32,819 bases of DNA from Gammaproteobacteria bacterium (GCA_029882215.1 JAOULC010000033.1:1-32819), one strand, 5' to 3'; positions 1-10,581 are shown, counted from the first letter of the stretch. Notes: generated by a model not told the origin, from the letters alone. Made by a program: numbers and translations.

Positions 1-2013
1 AAAATGTTCGACACCAGTGAACTTGATTTAACTGACGCCGCTTTTCGTGTGATGCGCTTACCGGGTGTGGCGAGCAAATCATTTTTAATCACGATTGGTG
101 ATCGCAGTGTCACCGGCTTGATTTCACGCGATCAGATGGTTGGCCCGTGGCAGATTCCGGTGGCCGATGTTGCTGTCACCACTTCATCGTTTGATACCTA
201 TAAAGGTGAAGCGATGGCAATGGGTGAGAAAGCACCGATTGCATTGTTAAATGCACCTGCCTCTGGCCGTATGGCTGTAGCCGAAGCCATCACCAATATT
301 ATGGCGGCAGACATTAAAGAATTGTCTGATATAAAATTGTCAGCCAACTGGATGGCCCCGGCCGGTCATGTGGGTGAAGATGCGCGTTTGTTTGATACAG
401 TAAAAGCCATTGGTATGGAAATTTGCCCTGAGCTGGGTATCGCTATTCCGGTTGGTAAAGATTCCTTATCAATGAAAACCGTGTGGCAGGATGAGGGCGA
501 AGACAAAGCCGTAACATCGCCGTTATCCGTGGTGATTACCGGTTTTGCGCCGGTGACCGATGTGCGTAAAACGTTAACGCCGGAGCTGCGCACCGATCAG
601 GGTAAAACATTCCTGATTTTAATTGACTTGTCAGCCGGTTTAAATCGTTTAGGTGCCTCAGCGCTTGCGCAAGTTTATAAAGAGCTGGGTGATGATGCGC
701 CGGATCTTGAAAATGCAGCATTATTAAAAGGCATGTTTAAATCAATACAGACGTTAAATAATGACGGTAAATTATTAGCCTATCATGATCGTTCAGATGG
801 TGGCCTGCTCTCAACCATCGCTGAAATGTGTTTTGCCGGTCAGTGTGGTGTTACCGTAGAGCTTGATAATTTAATGCGCCGCTCGGATGCCGCGTCGGCT
901 ATTTTCGCGGAAGAATTAGGTGCGGTTGTTCAGGTTAAAGTGACTGATATTGAAGCGGTCATGGACTGTTTTGCGGCCAATGGTTTAGACGGTTTTGTGA
1001 ATGTCATCGGTGCTGTGAATGATTCAAGTAATATTGAATTTATTGCAGACAATTACTCAATGCTTAAACTTGACCGTGTTGAACTGCAAAAAGCCTGGTC
1101 AGAAACCAGTTATCAGATTCAGTCAATCCGTGATAACGCCGATTGCGCACAACAGGAATTCGATAATATCAGTAATGATGATGCAACCGGTTTGTATGCA
1201 TCGCTGAGTTTTGATCTGGATGAAGATGTTGCCGCACCGTTTATTAATACCGGTGTACGACCAAAAATTGCCGTGTTGCGTGAGCAGGGTGTTAATGGTC
1301 AGATTGAAATGGCCGCAGCATTTGACCGTGCCGGTTTCAGCGCACAAGATGTTCACATGAGCGATATTTTAGCGGGCCGTGTTGATTTGAATAACTTCAA
1401 AGGTTTGGTCGCCTGCGGTGGTTTCTCATACGGTGATGTATTGGGCGCCGGTGAAGGCTGGGCTAAAACCATTTTGTTTAATGACAAAGTGCGGGAAAAC
1501 TTTAGTCAGTATTTTGAACGTGAAGATACTTTTAGTTTAGGTGTTTGTAACGGTTGTCAGATGATGGCGAACTTAAAAGACCTGATTCCGGGTGCGCAAA
1601 ACTGGCCGCATTTTGTGCGTAATAATTCCGAACAGTTTGAAGCACGATTCAGTATGCTGGAAATTGTTGAATCTCCATCGATTCTTTTTAAAGACATGGC
1701 CGGCTCACAAATGCCGATCGCGATTGCACACGGTGAAGGCCGCGCTGAATACTCAAAAGACATTAACAGTGCACTCGCAGCAGCCCGCTATATTGATCAT
1801 CAGGGTGAAGCCACCGAACAATATCCGGCAAATCCTAATGGCTCACCTCAGGGCTTAACCGCCTTCACAACAGAGGATGGTCGCGCAACGATTATGATGC
1901 CGCATCCTGAGCGTGTATTCCGTGCGGTACAAAACTCATGGCATCCTGATGAGTGGAGTGAAGACGGGGCGTGGATGCGGATGTTTCGCAATGCCCGAGT
2001 CTGGGTCTCTTAA
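1..2013 (+). CDS. purL: Phosphoribosylformylglycinamidine synthase, C-terminal half (partial)
   Basis: PurL converts FGAR plus glutamine and ATP to FGAM in de novo purine synthesis in the cytoplasm. The reading frame is open from the first base, so the gene is cut by the window edge; the Met at base 4 is internal, not a start. About 670 residues are visible, roughly half of the ~1290-residue single-chain proteobacterial enzyme. They cover the second PurM-like ATP-binding half (GKDSLSMKT near residue 155, HDRSDGG near 262) and a C-terminal class I glutamine amidotransferase domain. In that domain the nucleophile lies in GVCNGCQ (Cys codon 1546-1548) and the catalytic His in MPHPER near the end. 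The stop TAA at 2011-2013 is also the first base pairs of a large hairpin-like repeat. Family assignment is very secure. Confidence 0.97.
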   Translation, partial: KMFDTSELDLTDAAFRVMRLPGVASKSFLITIGDRSVTGLISRDQMVGPWQIPVADVAVTTSSFDTYKGEAMAMGEKAPIALLNAPASGRMAVAEAITNIMAADIKELSDIKLSANWMAPAGHVGEDARLFDTVKAIGMEICPELGIAIPVGKDSLSMKTVWQDEGEDKAVTSPLSVVITGFAPVTDVRKTLTPELRTDQGKTFLILIDLSAGLNRLGASALAQVYKELGDDAPDLENAALLKGMFKSIQTLNNDGKLLAYHDRSDGGLLSTIAEMCFAGQCGVTVELDNLMRRSDAASAIFAEELGAVVQVKVTDIEAVMDCFAANGLDGFVNVIGAVNDSSNIEFIADNYSMLKLDRVELQKAWSETSYQIQSIRDNADCAQQEFDNISNDDATGLYASLSFDLDEDVAAPFINTGVRPKIAVLREQGVNGQIEMAAAFDRAGFSAQDVHMSDILAGRVDLNNFKGLVACGGFSYGDVLGAGEGWAKTILFNDKVRENFSQYFEREDTFSLGVCNGCQMMANLKDLIPGAQNWPHFVRNNSEQFEARFSMLEIVESPSILFKDMAGSQMPIAIAHGEGRAEYSKDINSALAAARYIDHQGEATEQYPANPNGSPQGLTAFTTEDGRATIMMPHPERVFRAVQNSWHPDEWSEDGAWMRMFRNARVWVS

Positions 2014-2136
2014 AACTGCCATTAGCGTAGCAAATCCTGCGTTATGATTAAGATTTAAACTGCGTCACATATTAATATATGCTCCTCGCTTAAATCTTAA
2101 TCATGCCTTGACTTTGCTACGCTACTGACAGTTTTA
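2011..2136. repeat. 126-bp near-palindromic intergenic element (MITE/REP-like)
   Basis: Nested inverted repeats are visible. Outer 24-bp arms at 2011-2034 and 2113-2136 match at 22 of 24 positions (shared core TAGCGTAGCAAA). Inner 15-bp arms at 2044-2058 and 2090-2104 are perfect (ATGATTAAGATTTAA and its complement). The centre contains the AT palindrome ATATTAATAT at 2069-2078. The left arm starts exactly on the purL stop codon. Two nested arms in a ~126-bp non-coding unit are typical of miniature inverted-repeat or REP/BIME-type elements; it could also act as a transcript 3' end stabiliser. No second copy was seen in this window and no target-site duplication was obvious, so the mobile-element reading is inference. 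Confidence 0.6.
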
Positions 2137-2336
2137 GTTATTTGAATAAGATACTGTTAATACGGTGTTATAACCTAAAATCGAAAGGCACCGTTTATGA
2201 CGTGCAGGATGTACTAATGTCATGCCGCACATGGAAGTGCAGGAATGCCCTGTTGTATCCTCCTTATTTGATATTAAGTTATGTCTTGTCTTTACAGCAC
2301 TACTGTCATTTTTATGAGAAGTTATAAATCGTAAAT
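2137..2336. other. Non-coding stretch with degenerate repeat motifs
   Basis: This lies between the purL-side hairpin element and the purL/trxB terminator; no convincing gene is present. A 6-bp inverted pair ACGGTG (2162-2167) / CACCGT (2189-2194) and two similar copies of GTGCAGGA(A)TG (2202-2211 and 2236-2246) are visible. This suggests the remnant of another dispersed intergenic repeat family. A 61-codon open frame here lacks a ribosome binding site and any recognisable protein character. Confidence 0.3.
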
Positions 2337-2376
2337 AAAAAGGCCGCTAATTGATTTCTGAATTAGCGGCCTTTTT
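2337..2376. terminator. Bidirectional intrinsic terminator between purL and trxB
   Basis: A perfect 16-bp stem is formed by AAAAAGGCCGCTAATT (2337-2352) and its complement at 2361-2376, around an 8-nt loop. There is a T-run on the plus strand and an equivalent one on the minus strand. It sits between the 3' ends of convergent purL (+) and trxB (-), so it can end both transcripts. Confidence 0.88.
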
Positions 2377-2424
2377 GTCTTTATTTTTTACTGTAAACTG
2401 CGTACTGTCCACAGCAAACTTTTT

Positions 2425-3402
<978 letters not shown>

Positions 3403-3494
3403 TTATGCGTTATTATCATAAGAAAATTATGCGTGTATATTAGCATTCACGACCTCATTTTGATAATACTCTGACGCGACATCAGAGGCTAAAT

Positions 3495-3548
3495 TCAATT
3501 GTTATTCTTTATCGGCTCAATTGTTAGTTTAAATGACTGATTTATAGT
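3495..3548 (+). promoter_or_regulatory. Predicted ald promoter with a repeated CAATTG operator-like motif
   Basis: A sigma-70-like promoter is visible: -35 TTGTTA (3521-3526), a 16-bp spacer and -10 TATAGT (3543-3548). The 10-bp sequence TCAATTGTTA occurs twice, at 3495-3504 and 3517-3526, 22 bp apart start to start (about two helical turns), and the second copy contains the -35 box. A regulator binding these repeats would be well placed to control ald. The identity of the regulator is unknown. Confidence 0.45.
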
Positions 3549-3551
3549 CGC

Positions 3552-3591
3552 TTGTACTGTTGCACAGTAGTGCCATAATCATTGTACTGTT
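3552..3591 (+). repeat. Second direct-repeat pair in the ald leader
   Basis: TTGTACTGTT occurs at 3552-3561 and again at 3582-3591, 30 bp start to start. It is just downstream of the predicted -10 and inside the probable 5' untranslated region. With the TCAATTGTTA pair upstream, the ald control region carries two independent repeat pairs. Confidence 0.45.
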
Positions 3592-3613
3592 AGGGTCAGG
3601 GAGTGAGTCAGAA

Positions 3614-4693
3614 ATGAAGATTGGTGTACCCAAAGAGCTTAAGACCCTGGAAGGGCGGGTGGCACTGACGCCCGCTGGCTGCGCTGAATTAATAGAGCAG
3701 GGGCATGAGCTGGTGATTGAGCAATCTGCCGGCTTATTAAGTGGTTATGAGGATCATGAGTATGCCGCGGAGGGTTGTCGTATTGCCCAAGCTGCCGAGT
3801 CGCTTTATGCAGAATCTGAGCTGATTGTTAAGGTCAAAGAGCCAGTTGAAGGTGATTTGAAGTACCTGAGCTCACGGCATATTTTATTTTCATTCCTGCA
3901 TCTGGCGGCAAATAAAGCACTGGTGCAGCGGCTGCTGGCTTCAGGCTGTACCGCCATAGCGTTTGAAAGCGTGGTCAATGAGCAGAATCAGCGCCCCATT
4001 TTAGCCGTGATGAGCCAGATAGCGGGTCGCCTGGCGGTTCAAATCGGTGCCCATCTGCTGCATCAGCCTATGGGTGGTAACGGCGTGCTGCTCGGTGGTG
4101 TCGATCATTCAGATAATGGTCATGTGCTGGTGATCGGTGCTGGCCGTGCGGGTGAGGCAGCGGTGTTACTGGCGGATAAGATCGGAGCTGATGTCAGTGT
4201 TTTTGATATTGATGTACTGAAACTGGCCAGATTGAAAAAACTGGGCAATAGAATCAGCACTCAGGTTTATGACCCGGTTTTAGTTGGCAAGCAAATTCAG
4301 TCGGCTGATTTAGTGGTAGGGGCTGTTTTGCTAGCCGACAAACATGCACCAAAAGTAGTGACTGAAGAGATGGTTAAAACGATGAAAAAAGGCGCGGTGA
4401 TCATTGATATCGCGATTGATCAGGGTGGTTGTGTGGAAACGATGAAAGCGACAACTTATGAATCCCCCACTTATGTCGAGCATGGTGTGATTCACTTTGG
4501 TGTCACCAATATGCCGGGTGCCGTACCCCGCACGGCCTCGCAGGTATTGTCCGCTGCAATCCTTCCATCGGTCATTAAAATAGCCAGTTTGGGGGGCTTA
4601 GATGACAAAGTCATTAAAAAGGCCATTAATATACAGTCAGGGGCGATTATTCACCCTGCATTAATTGATGAATTTAGAGAAAATAGACAATAA
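3614..4693 (+). CDS. ald: Alanine dehydrogenase
   Basis: This NAD-dependent enzyme interconverts L-alanine with pyruvate plus ammonium. It has 359 residues from the ATG at 3614, which is preceded by AGGGAG (3598-3603); an upstream in-frame start at 3560 would add 18 residues lacking homology, so 3614 is preferred. Family residues are all present: Arg15 in EGRVALTP, Lys75 in KVKEP, His96 in FSFLHLA and the catalytic Asp269 in IAIDQGG. The Rossmann motif is GAGRAG at 175-180. The protein is slightly shorter than the usual ~370 residues. It could be confused with the alpha subunit of transhydrogenase, but its length, the VTNMPGAVPRTAS segment and the lack of membrane helices favour Ald. It is monocistronic, with repeats upstream that suggest specific regulation. 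Confidence 0.93.
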   Translation: MKIGVPKELKTLEGRVALTPAGCAELIEQGHELVIEQSAGLLSGYEDHEYAAEGCRIAQAAESLYAESELIVKVKEPVEGDLKYLSSRHILFSFLHLAANKALVQRLLASGCTAIAFESVVNEQNQRPILAVMSQIAGRLAVQIGAHLLHQPMGGNGVLLGGVDHSDNGHVLVIGAGRAGEAAVLLADKIGADVSVFDIDVLKLARLKKLGNRISTQVYDPVLVGKQIQSADLVVGAVLLADKHAPKVVTEEMVKTMKKGAVIIDIAIDQGGCVETMKATTYESPTYVEHGVIHFGVTNMPGAVPRTASQVLSAAILPSVIKIASLGGLDDKVIKKAINIQSGAIIHPALIDEFRENRQ

Positions 4694-4773
4694 AAACAAA
4701 GTTTTACTGCAATTTTCTGCGATAATCGTTATGCTTTTAATATTTACAAATATGACTTTTTAGGGGATTTTCT

Positions 4774-7095
4774 TTGGCGCAAGCTCAGCGTACTAAAGAG
4801 GCAAAATCACTGCCTCGGCTAACCACGCATATTGGACGTGGAGCGAGAGAAGGTGCCCTGTATATACTGCTCGCGATTGCCCTTTTTCTAATCTCTGCAA
4901 TGATCACCTATAGCCCAGATGATCCGGGCTGGTCACATGCAGGCCCGCGTGATGTAGTGCATAACTACACCGGACATGCCGGTGCCTGGCTGGCTGATGT
5001 CTTCCTTTATCTGTTTGGCTATCTGGCTTATCTGTTTCCTTTAATGATCGCTTACAGCGGATGGCTGGTGTTGCGCGGTAAAAAAGAAGATCACAGCGCA
5101 GATTACAAAATACTGAGTGTGCGCTGGCTGGGTTTCTTTTTTACGCTGTTATCGGGCTGCTCGCTGGCAAGTATGCATTTTTATATTGAAAAAGGCATCT
5201 TACCGCTGGATGGAGGGGGAATTTTAGGCCGCTTTCTGGGGGATGAGCTGATCAATATTTTTGGCCTGCTGGGTTCCACTCTGTTGTTGCTGGCGCTGTT
5301 AATGGCCGGTATTACCTTATTCACCGGGCTGACCTGGATCGGTATTATGGACCGCCTCGGCGCTATCTGCATCAATGCTTATGATGGCATAAAAGCCAAA
5401 TTCACCAGCATTAAGGAATCGAAAGAAGTCAAAAAAGCCGGCGCGGTTGCGATACAGGCCAGAAAAGAAGTCATCAAAAAAGAAAAAATAAAAGAAGAGC
5501 AGCGCAAACAACCGGTTCGTATTGAGCCGGTCATCAAAAAACCGGAAGTCAGTGAACGGGCGATTAAAGAGTCGCAAATTCAGCTGTTTGAATCACCCAA
5601 TACCACCATTCCACCGTTAAGACTGCTGGATGAAGCCAAGCATTCCACCAAAGGCTTTTCTAAAGAAGCGCTGGAGGCCTTATCAAGACTGGTTGAATTA
5701 AAGCTGGCTGATTTTGGTGTCGACGTACAGGTGGTTGCGGTGCATCCCGGGCCTGTTATCACCCGTTTTGAACTGGACCTGGCACCGGGTATTAAAGCCG
5801 CCAAAATCACCGCGCTTTCGCGGGATCTGGCGCGCTCGTTATCGGTACCCAGTGTTCGCGTGGTTGAAGTCATTGCCGGAAAATCGGTGGTTGGTCTGGA
5901 AATCCCCAATGAAGACCGCGAAATTGTTTACCTCAGTGAGATTCTGACATCAAAAGAATTTGATAAAGCGTCATCGTCACTGACAGTTGGTCTGGGTAAA
6001 GATATTTCCGGCAAATCGGTGGTGGCCGATGTTTCAAAAATGCCGCACTTATTGGTCGCCGGTACAACAGGCTCCGGTAAGTCCGTGGGTATCAACACCA
6101 TGATCATTAGTCTGTTGTACAAGAGCACTCCAAAAGATCTTCGCCTCATTATGGTTGACCCAAAAATGCTCGAGCTGAGTGTTTATGACGGTATTCCGCA
6201 CTTGCTGACCCCGGTTGTCACCGATATGAATGACGCCGCCAACGCACTTCGCTGGAGTGTCGCAGAAATGGAAAAAAGATATAAACTAATGGCTGCATTA
6301 GGTGTCAGAAATATCATTGGCTATAACAAAAAAGTCAATGATGCAGCGGCTGCCGGAGAACCGATAAAGGATCCGTTATTTAAGCGTAAAGATGCTGAAG
6401 AAGGTGAAGAAGCAAAAGAGCTGGCTCACCTGCCATATATTGTTATCGTGATTGATGAATTTGCCGACCTGATCATGGTGGTGGGTAAGAAAATAGAAGA
6501 GTTAATTGCGCGTCTTGCACAAAAGGCAAGGGCCTGTGGTATACACCTGATACTGGCAACTCAGCGACCTTCGGTGGATGTTATCACCGGTTTAATTAAA
6601 TCCAACATTCCGAGCCGGATTGCTTTTCAGGTTTCCTCACGAATTGACTCACGGACGATTCTGGATCAGATGGGCGCAGAGCAATTACTTGGTCATGGCG
6701 ATATGCTGTATATGAATGTGGGGCAGAATATTCCTGAACGGGTACACGGTGCCTTTGTTGATGATCATGAGGTGCATAAAATTGTTGCTCATATCAAAGA
6801 GCAGGGTAAACCGGAATACATTGATTCAATATTAGAAGATAATAGCGAAGCTGGTATGCTGCCAGGCGAAGCACCGGCAAAAAGAGACGGTGACAGTGAT
6901 GCACTTTATGATGAGGCGGTAAAAATTGTCACCGAAAGCAGAAAAGCGTCAATCTCATATGTGCAGCGACGACTGAGAATCGGTTATAACCGTGCAGCGA
7001 GCATGATAGAAGAAATGGAAGCATCGGGTGTGGTTTCATCCATGCAGTCAAATGGTAGCCGGGAAGTTCTCGCGCCGCCTCCTGTTGATATTTAA
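4774..7095 (+). CDS. ftsK: DNA translocase FtsK
   Basis: FtsK is a septal membrane-anchored ATPase that pumps chromosome ends at division and activates dif recombination. It has 773 residues. The start is TTG at 4774, supported by AGGGGA at 4762-4767 and by the basic N-terminus. Four membrane segments lie within about residues 25-185. They are followed by a short Lys/Glu-rich linker (~215-270), much shorter than the E. coli linker, as in many smaller FtsK/SpoIIIE proteins. The motor domain has Walker A GTTGSGKS at 430-437 and Walker B VIDEF (Asp561/Glu562). The C-terminal winged-helix gamma domain, about 709-765, would read KOPS sequences. It is followed after 5 bp by lolA. Confidence 0.97.
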   Translation: MAQAQRTKEAKSLPRLTTHIGRGAREGALYILLAIALFLISAMITYSPDDPGWSHAGPRDVVHNYTGHAGAWLADVFLYLFGYLAYLFPLMIAYSGWLVLRGKKEDHSADYKILSVRWLGFFFTLLSGCSLASMHFYIEKGILPLDGGGILGRFLGDELINIFGLLGSTLLLLALLMAGITLFTGLTWIGIMDRLGAICINAYDGIKAKFTSIKESKEVKKAGAVAIQARKEVIKKEKIKEEQRKQPVRIEPVIKKPEVSERAIKESQIQLFESPNTTIPPLRLLDEAKHSTKGFSKEALEALSRLVELKLADFGVDVQVVAVHPGPVITRFELDLAPGIKAAKITALSRDLARSLSVPSVRVVEVIAGKSVVGLEIPNEDREIVYLSEILTSKEFDKASSSLTVGLGKDISGKSVVADVSKMPHLLVAGTTGSGKSVGINTMIISLLYKSTPKDLRLIMVDPKMLELSVYDGIPHLLTPVVTDMNDAANALRWSVAEMEKRYKLMAALGVRNIIGYNKKVNDAAAAGEPIKDPLFKRKDAEEGEEAKELAHLPYIVIVIDEFADLIMVVGKKIEELIARLAQKARACGIHLILATQRPSVDVITGLIKSNIPSRIAFQVSSRIDSRTILDQMGAEQLLGHGDMLYMNVGQNIPERVHGAFVDDHEVHKIVAHIKEQGKPEYIDSILEDNSEAGMLPGEAPAKRDGDSDALYDEAVKIVTESRKASISYVQRRLRIGYNRAASMIEEMEASGVVSSMQSNGSREVLAPPPVDI

Positions 7096-7100
7096 CTTTA

Positions 7101-7748
7101 ATGAATAAAATAATGAAGAATTTCCTGAACAAAATACTATCGGTTGTTTTCTTAATGACCTGCGTGGTTCAGCTGTCGCAGGCTGAGAATACCGGCGTTA
7201 TGCAGCTGAAAAATTTTATGCAAAAGTCCGCGAACTTTAGCGCATCCTTTAGCCAGAGTTTATTTGATGACAGAGGCAGTGAATTACAATATTCAGCCGG
7301 TCGTTTCTCATTGCAGAAGCCGGGTAAGTTCTCGTGGGATTATGAAGAGCCGTATCATCAGGTGATTATGTCTGATGGCAAAGTCATCTGGATGTATGAC
7401 AGTGAACTGGAGCAGGTCACTATCAAGCCGGTAGATTCGGCATTATCCAAAACCTCAATGGTGTTACTGTTTAATAAAACCAATATTGATAATGATTTTA
7501 ATATCGTCACACTGGATGTGATTGACGGGGTTAGCTGGCTGGAACTGACGACAAAACAGTCTGATTCTGAGTTTAGTAATATTTTAATCGGTATGAAAAA
7601 TAACTTAATCGACAGTCTGAAGATGATTGACGGTTTTGGTCAAACCACGGTGATTAAATTTACCAACAGCAAGACGGCTGTAAAATTTAAAAGCAATCGT
7701 TTCAAATTCGTGATTCCAAAAAATGCTGATGTCATTGGCGGTGCCTAG
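7101..7748 (+). CDS. lolA: Outer-membrane lipoprotein carrier LolA
   Basis: LolA is a periplasmic chaperone that takes lipoproteins from LolCDE and hands them to the outer-membrane receptor. It has 215 residues with a clear signal peptide, the predicted cut following LSQA at residue 28. The mature part has the LolA pattern: a FxASFxQ segment, GRFSLQKPGKFSWDYEEPY and IWMYD, all conserved in the family. The start at 7101 is 5 bp after the ftsK stop; the ATG at 7113 is an alternative that still leaves a signal peptide. ftsK-lolA-rarA is a common gammaproteobacterial order, supporting the call and co-transcription. Confidence 0.95.
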   Translation: MNKIMKNFLNKILSVVFLMTCVVQLSQAENTGVMQLKNFMQKSANFSASFSQSLFDDRGSELQYSAGRFSLQKPGKFSWDYEEPYHQVIMSDGKVIWMYDSELEQVTIKPVDSALSKTSMVLLFNKTNIDNDFNIVTLDVIDGVSWLELTTKQSDSEFSNILIGMKNNLIDSLKMIDGFGQTTVIKFTNSKTAVKFKSNRFKFVIPKNADVIGGA

Positions 7749-7751
7749 TCA

Positions 7752-9062
7752 ATGTCAGAGTATCAGGCCTACAGACCGTTAGCCGACAGAGTAAGACCCG
7801 AAAAATTCGAAGATTACATTGGTCAGGAACATATTCTGGCTGATGATAAGCCGCTGCGCATTGCTATCCAAAACGAACGCTTGCATTCCATGGTTTTCTG
7901 GGGGCCTCCGGGTACCGGTAAAACAACACTGGCACGGATGATTGCAAATTATTGCAACGCACAGTTTCTGAGTATTTCTGCGGTACTGGCCGGCGTTAAA
8001 GACATTCGTCATGCGATTGAGCAGGCCAAACAATTTCAGGCCATGTATCAGAAACCGACTATTTTATTTGTCGATGAGGTGCATCGCTTCAATAAATCAC
8101 AACAAGATGCTTTTTTACCTTTTGTTGAAGACGGCACCGTTTTTTTTATTGGTGCTACCACCGAGAATCCCTCGTTTGAATTAAATAATGCATTATTATC
8201 CCGTACTAAAACTTATGTTTTAAAGAGCCTGTCTGAGGAAAGTCTTGTTCAGGTTTTGAAGCATGCACTTGGAAGTGATCGGCTACTGTCATCTCAAAAA
8301 ATTCAAATTGAAGATGAATTGCTAGTAATGCTTGCAAAAGCTGCCGATGGTGATGCAAGACGATCATTAAATTTACTCGAAATCGCAGTTGAGCTTGCTT
8401 CAATCGTCGATGACAAACTAGTCATCAGCCGCGAAACAATCGAAGCGGTTTGTACACAGGGCCTGCGTCGGTTCGATAATCGGGGCGAGGTCTTTTACGA
8501 TCAGATTTCTGCCTTCCATAAATCTGTTCGCGGCAGTAATCCAGATGCAGCTCTATACTGGTATTGCCGTATGATGGATGGCGGATGCGATCCGCTTTAT
8601 GTTGCCAGAAGAATGGTATCCATTGCCAGTGAAGACATCGGTAATGCTGACCCTCGTGCATTGCAACTGGCGTTGAATGCCTGGGATGCTGTGCAGCGGC
8701 AAGGCATACCTGAAGGCGAACTGGCAATGGCGCAAGCGATTACTTACCTCGCTTCTGCACCTAAAAGTAATGCATCATATCTTGCATTAAAAGCTGCTAA
8801 ACAGGCGGCAAGACAATGTGGCACACTTGAAGTACCCATGCATTTGAGAAACGCACCAACCAAACTCATGGAAGAACTTGATTACGGCAAAGGCTATCGT
8901 TACGCTCATGATGAGCCTGATGCATTTGCCCCGGGCGCAACATACTTTCCCGATGAAATGGGGGAGCAAGAGTACTATCATCCCAATGAAAGAGGCTTAG
9001 AAATAAAAATCAGTGAAAAATTACATCGCCTCAGAACACTGAACAGAAACTATAATAAATAA
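7752..9062 (+). CDS. rarA: Replication-associated recombination protein A (AAA+ ATPase)
   Basis: RarA (MgsA) is a clamp-loader-like AAA+ ATPase acting at stalled forks and DNA ends. It has 436 residues. Walker A is GPPGTGKT (51-58), the Walker B region is FVDEVHRFN (106-114), and the sensor segment GATTENPSFE follows. The C-terminal half carries the conserved MMDGGCDPLYVARR and ASEDIGNADPRAL blocks of the tetramerisation domain. It starts 3 bp after lolA, so translation is probably coupled. In E. coli serS follows rarA; here it does not, and a 145-bp gap separates rarA from an HDOD gene. Confidence 0.96.
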   Translation: MSEYQAYRPLADRVRPEKFEDYIGQEHILADDKPLRIAIQNERLHSMVFWGPPGTGKTTLARMIANYCNAQFLSISAVLAGVKDIRHAIEQAKQFQAMYQKPTILFVDEVHRFNKSQQDAFLPFVEDGTVFFIGATTENPSFELNNALLSRTKTYVLKSLSEESLVQVLKHALGSDRLLSSQKIQIEDELLVMLAKAADGDARRSLNLLEIAVELASIVDDKLVISRETIEAVCTQGLRRFDNRGEVFYDQISAFHKSVRGSNPDAALYWYCRMMDGGCDPLYVARRMVSIASEDIGNADPRALQLALNAWDAVQRQGIPEGELAMAQAITYLASAPKSNASYLALKAAKQAARQCGTLEVPMHLRNAPTKLMEELDYGKGYRYAHDEPDAFAPGATYFPDEMGEQEYYHPNERGLEIKISEKLHRLRTLNRNYNK

Positions 9063-9135
9063 TTGAAATAGCAGCTGGTATTCACCTTTTACTAAAACCA
9101 TTTAACAGTCATATATTCAACAGCCTCAGTGTTTA

Positions 9136-9164
9136 TTGTGCTCTCTGACTGATTAAACTATATT
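9136..9164 (+). promoter_or_regulatory. Possible promoter for the HDOD gene
   Basis: TTGTGC (9136-9141), a 17-bp spacer and TATATT (9159-9164) form a weak sigma-70-like match about 44 bp upstream of the TTG start of the next gene. The -35 match is poor, so this is tentative. Confidence 0.3.
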
Positions 9165-9207
9165 TACTCTATATACTTATCTTAGTCAGGTCATTAAAGG
9201 CATTTTC

Positions 9208-10425
9208 TTGGACGAACAATGGTTGGCACAGCTTTCACCTCTGAACGAGCTTACCTCTGCTGACAGAACCTGCCTGGCGGATAAAGCACATGTTATTCAT
9301 GTTAGCAGAGGGTTTACACTCGATTCTTCTGATGAGTACCGCTGGTTAATTTATCTGCAGTCAGGCCGGCTGGAGCTGATTACTAAAGACTATTCAACGT
9401 TTAAAATTTCAGCTAATAACGACAGATCAAAGCAACCGGTATTTTCAGAAAAAGATCATAAGATAAGAGCCGTTGCCGAAGAACCATCCACCATTGTTCG
9501 CTTTGACCGGCAGTACTTCAATACACTTTTTAACCAGGCATTACTTACAGCGGAACAAGTTGAAACGTTTGAAGTGACCGAAGCTGAGGGTGATCTCTTT
9601 GCTTCTATCTTACATGCTTATAATCTTGGAAAACTCGAGTTACCCAGTATCCCTGAGATTGCATTAAAAGTTAAAGAAGCTATTTCTGATCCGGATGTTA
9701 CGGCCGAAAGTCTTTCCCGCATATTGGAGGCCGATCCGGCGATCGTTGCACGTCTTATGCAGGTTGCAAACAGCCCGATAAACAGAGGTGTTAATCCGTT
9801 AGAGAGTATTAGCGCGGCCATTATTCGTTTGGGTTTTACTACTACTCGTGATCTTGTACTTTGCCTTTCGATTAAAGAGCTCTTTACTGCGACTTCGCCA
9901 TTATTAAATAAAAGAATGCAGAGTCTGTATGATCACAGTACAGAAGTTGCCGCTATCGCCTACACACTGGCTAACAAAGCCACACATTTAGAAGCCGATA
10001 ATTTGCTACTTGCCGGTCTGCTGCACGATATCGGTGTTATTCCAATTCTGGTTTACATTGATCAAAGTGATATTGCGGTTGATAGTATGGATCAGGTTGA
10101 AGAAATAATCTCGGATCTGCGTATTGCTGTTGGCAGTATGGTGGTTAATAACTGGTTGCTATCACCCGATTTAGTCAGTGTTGTTGAAAATGCCGAAAAC
10201 TGGGGCAGGGATGTTGCCGGTGAAGCAGATATGTGTGATGTCATACTGGCCGCACAGATTTATTATCGTCTGTTACATCATCAGTTAGAAGATATACCGA
10301 CACCTGGCCAGGTACCGGCTTTCCATAAATTATTTCCTGAACATCAGAATCCGCAACTGATTAATGAAATACTGGCTGAGGCTGAGGCTGAAGTCGAAGA
10401 GGTAAAACGATTATTGCGGATGTAA
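9208..10425 (+). CDS. Cyclic-nucleotide-binding-like plus HDOD domain signalling protein
   Basis: The protein has 405 residues. The start is taken as TTG at 9208 because AAAGG sits 7 bp upstream and no better Met fits. Residues ~1-115 resemble a cyclic-nucleotide-binding (CAP effector) beta-roll, including the YLQSGRLELIT segment. From ~125 to 340 there is an HDOD domain (LPSIPEIALKV, then LMQVANSP, AIIRLGF and GLLHDIG segments). HDOD proteins are output or scaffold modules in bacterial signalling, often tied to second-messenger or motility control. The HD-type metal site is incomplete, as usual in HDOD, so no phosphodiesterase activity is proposed. The acidic C-terminal tail (AEAEAEVEEV) is probably helical. 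The ligand is unknown. Confidence 0.8.
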   Translation: MDEQWLAQLSPLNELTSADRTCLADKAHVIHVSRGFTLDSSDEYRWLIYLQSGRLELITKDYSTFKISANNDRSKQPVFSEKDHKIRAVAEEPSTIVRFDRQYFNTLFNQALLTAEQVETFEVTEAEGDLFASILHAYNLGKLELPSIPEIALKVKEAISDPDVTAESLSRILEADPAIVARLMQVANSPINRGVNPLESISAAIIRLGFTTTRDLVLCLSIKELFTATSPLLNKRMQSLYDHSTEVAAIAYTLANKATHLEADNLLLAGLLHDIGVIPILVYIDQSDIAVDSMDQVEEIISDLRIAVGSMVVNNWLLSPDLVSVVENAENWGRDVAGEADMCDVILAAQIYYRLLHHQLEDIPTPGQVPAFHKLFPEHQNPQLINEILAEAEAEVEEVKRLLRM

Positions 10426-10493
10426 GCCTTATTCAGTTGGATAATAGAAACAGTAAATTTATGCAATGATTTTTCAGATTCAGAGAAGTGATG

Positions 10494-10509
10494 TCAGGCT
10501 GTTGCCTGA
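10494..10509 (+). terminator. Small hairpin after the HDOD gene
   Basis: TCAGGC (10494-10499) pairs with GCCTGA (10504-10509) around a 4-nt loop. It lacks a T-run and may only assist the strong terminator just downstream. Confidence 0.25.
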
Positions 10510-10538
10510 ATAATCAGTGTCGTTAAGTAAATATAACT

Positions 10539-10580
10539 GTGCAAAAAAAAGCCGGGGAAATCCCCGGCTTTTTTTTGCAC
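10539..10580. terminator. Perfect bidirectional intrinsic terminator
   Basis: This is a 42-bp palindrome: a 20-bp arm at 10539-10558 and its exact complement at 10561-10580. It has a GC core (GCCGGGGA/TCCCCGGC) flanked by eight A on one side and eight T on the other. It works in either direction and lies between the convergent HDOD gene and fusA2. Confidence 0.93.
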
Positions 10581-10581
10581 G

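Noticed and set aside
2142-2327. 61-codon plus-strand open frame between purL and trxB
   Set aside because: It has no ribosome binding site, its composition is not protein-like, and it overlaps repeat-like sequence.
3560-3613. Upstream ATG as the ald start
   Set aside because: It would add 18 residues not expected for the family and overlaps the leader repeats; the ATG at 3614 has a ribosome binding site and matches the family N-terminus.
3614-4693. Transhydrogenase alpha subunit (PntAA) instead of Ald
   Set aside because: The catalytic set Arg15/Lys75/His96/Asp269 and the VTNMPGAVPRTAS block fit Ald, and no pntB partner is adjacent.
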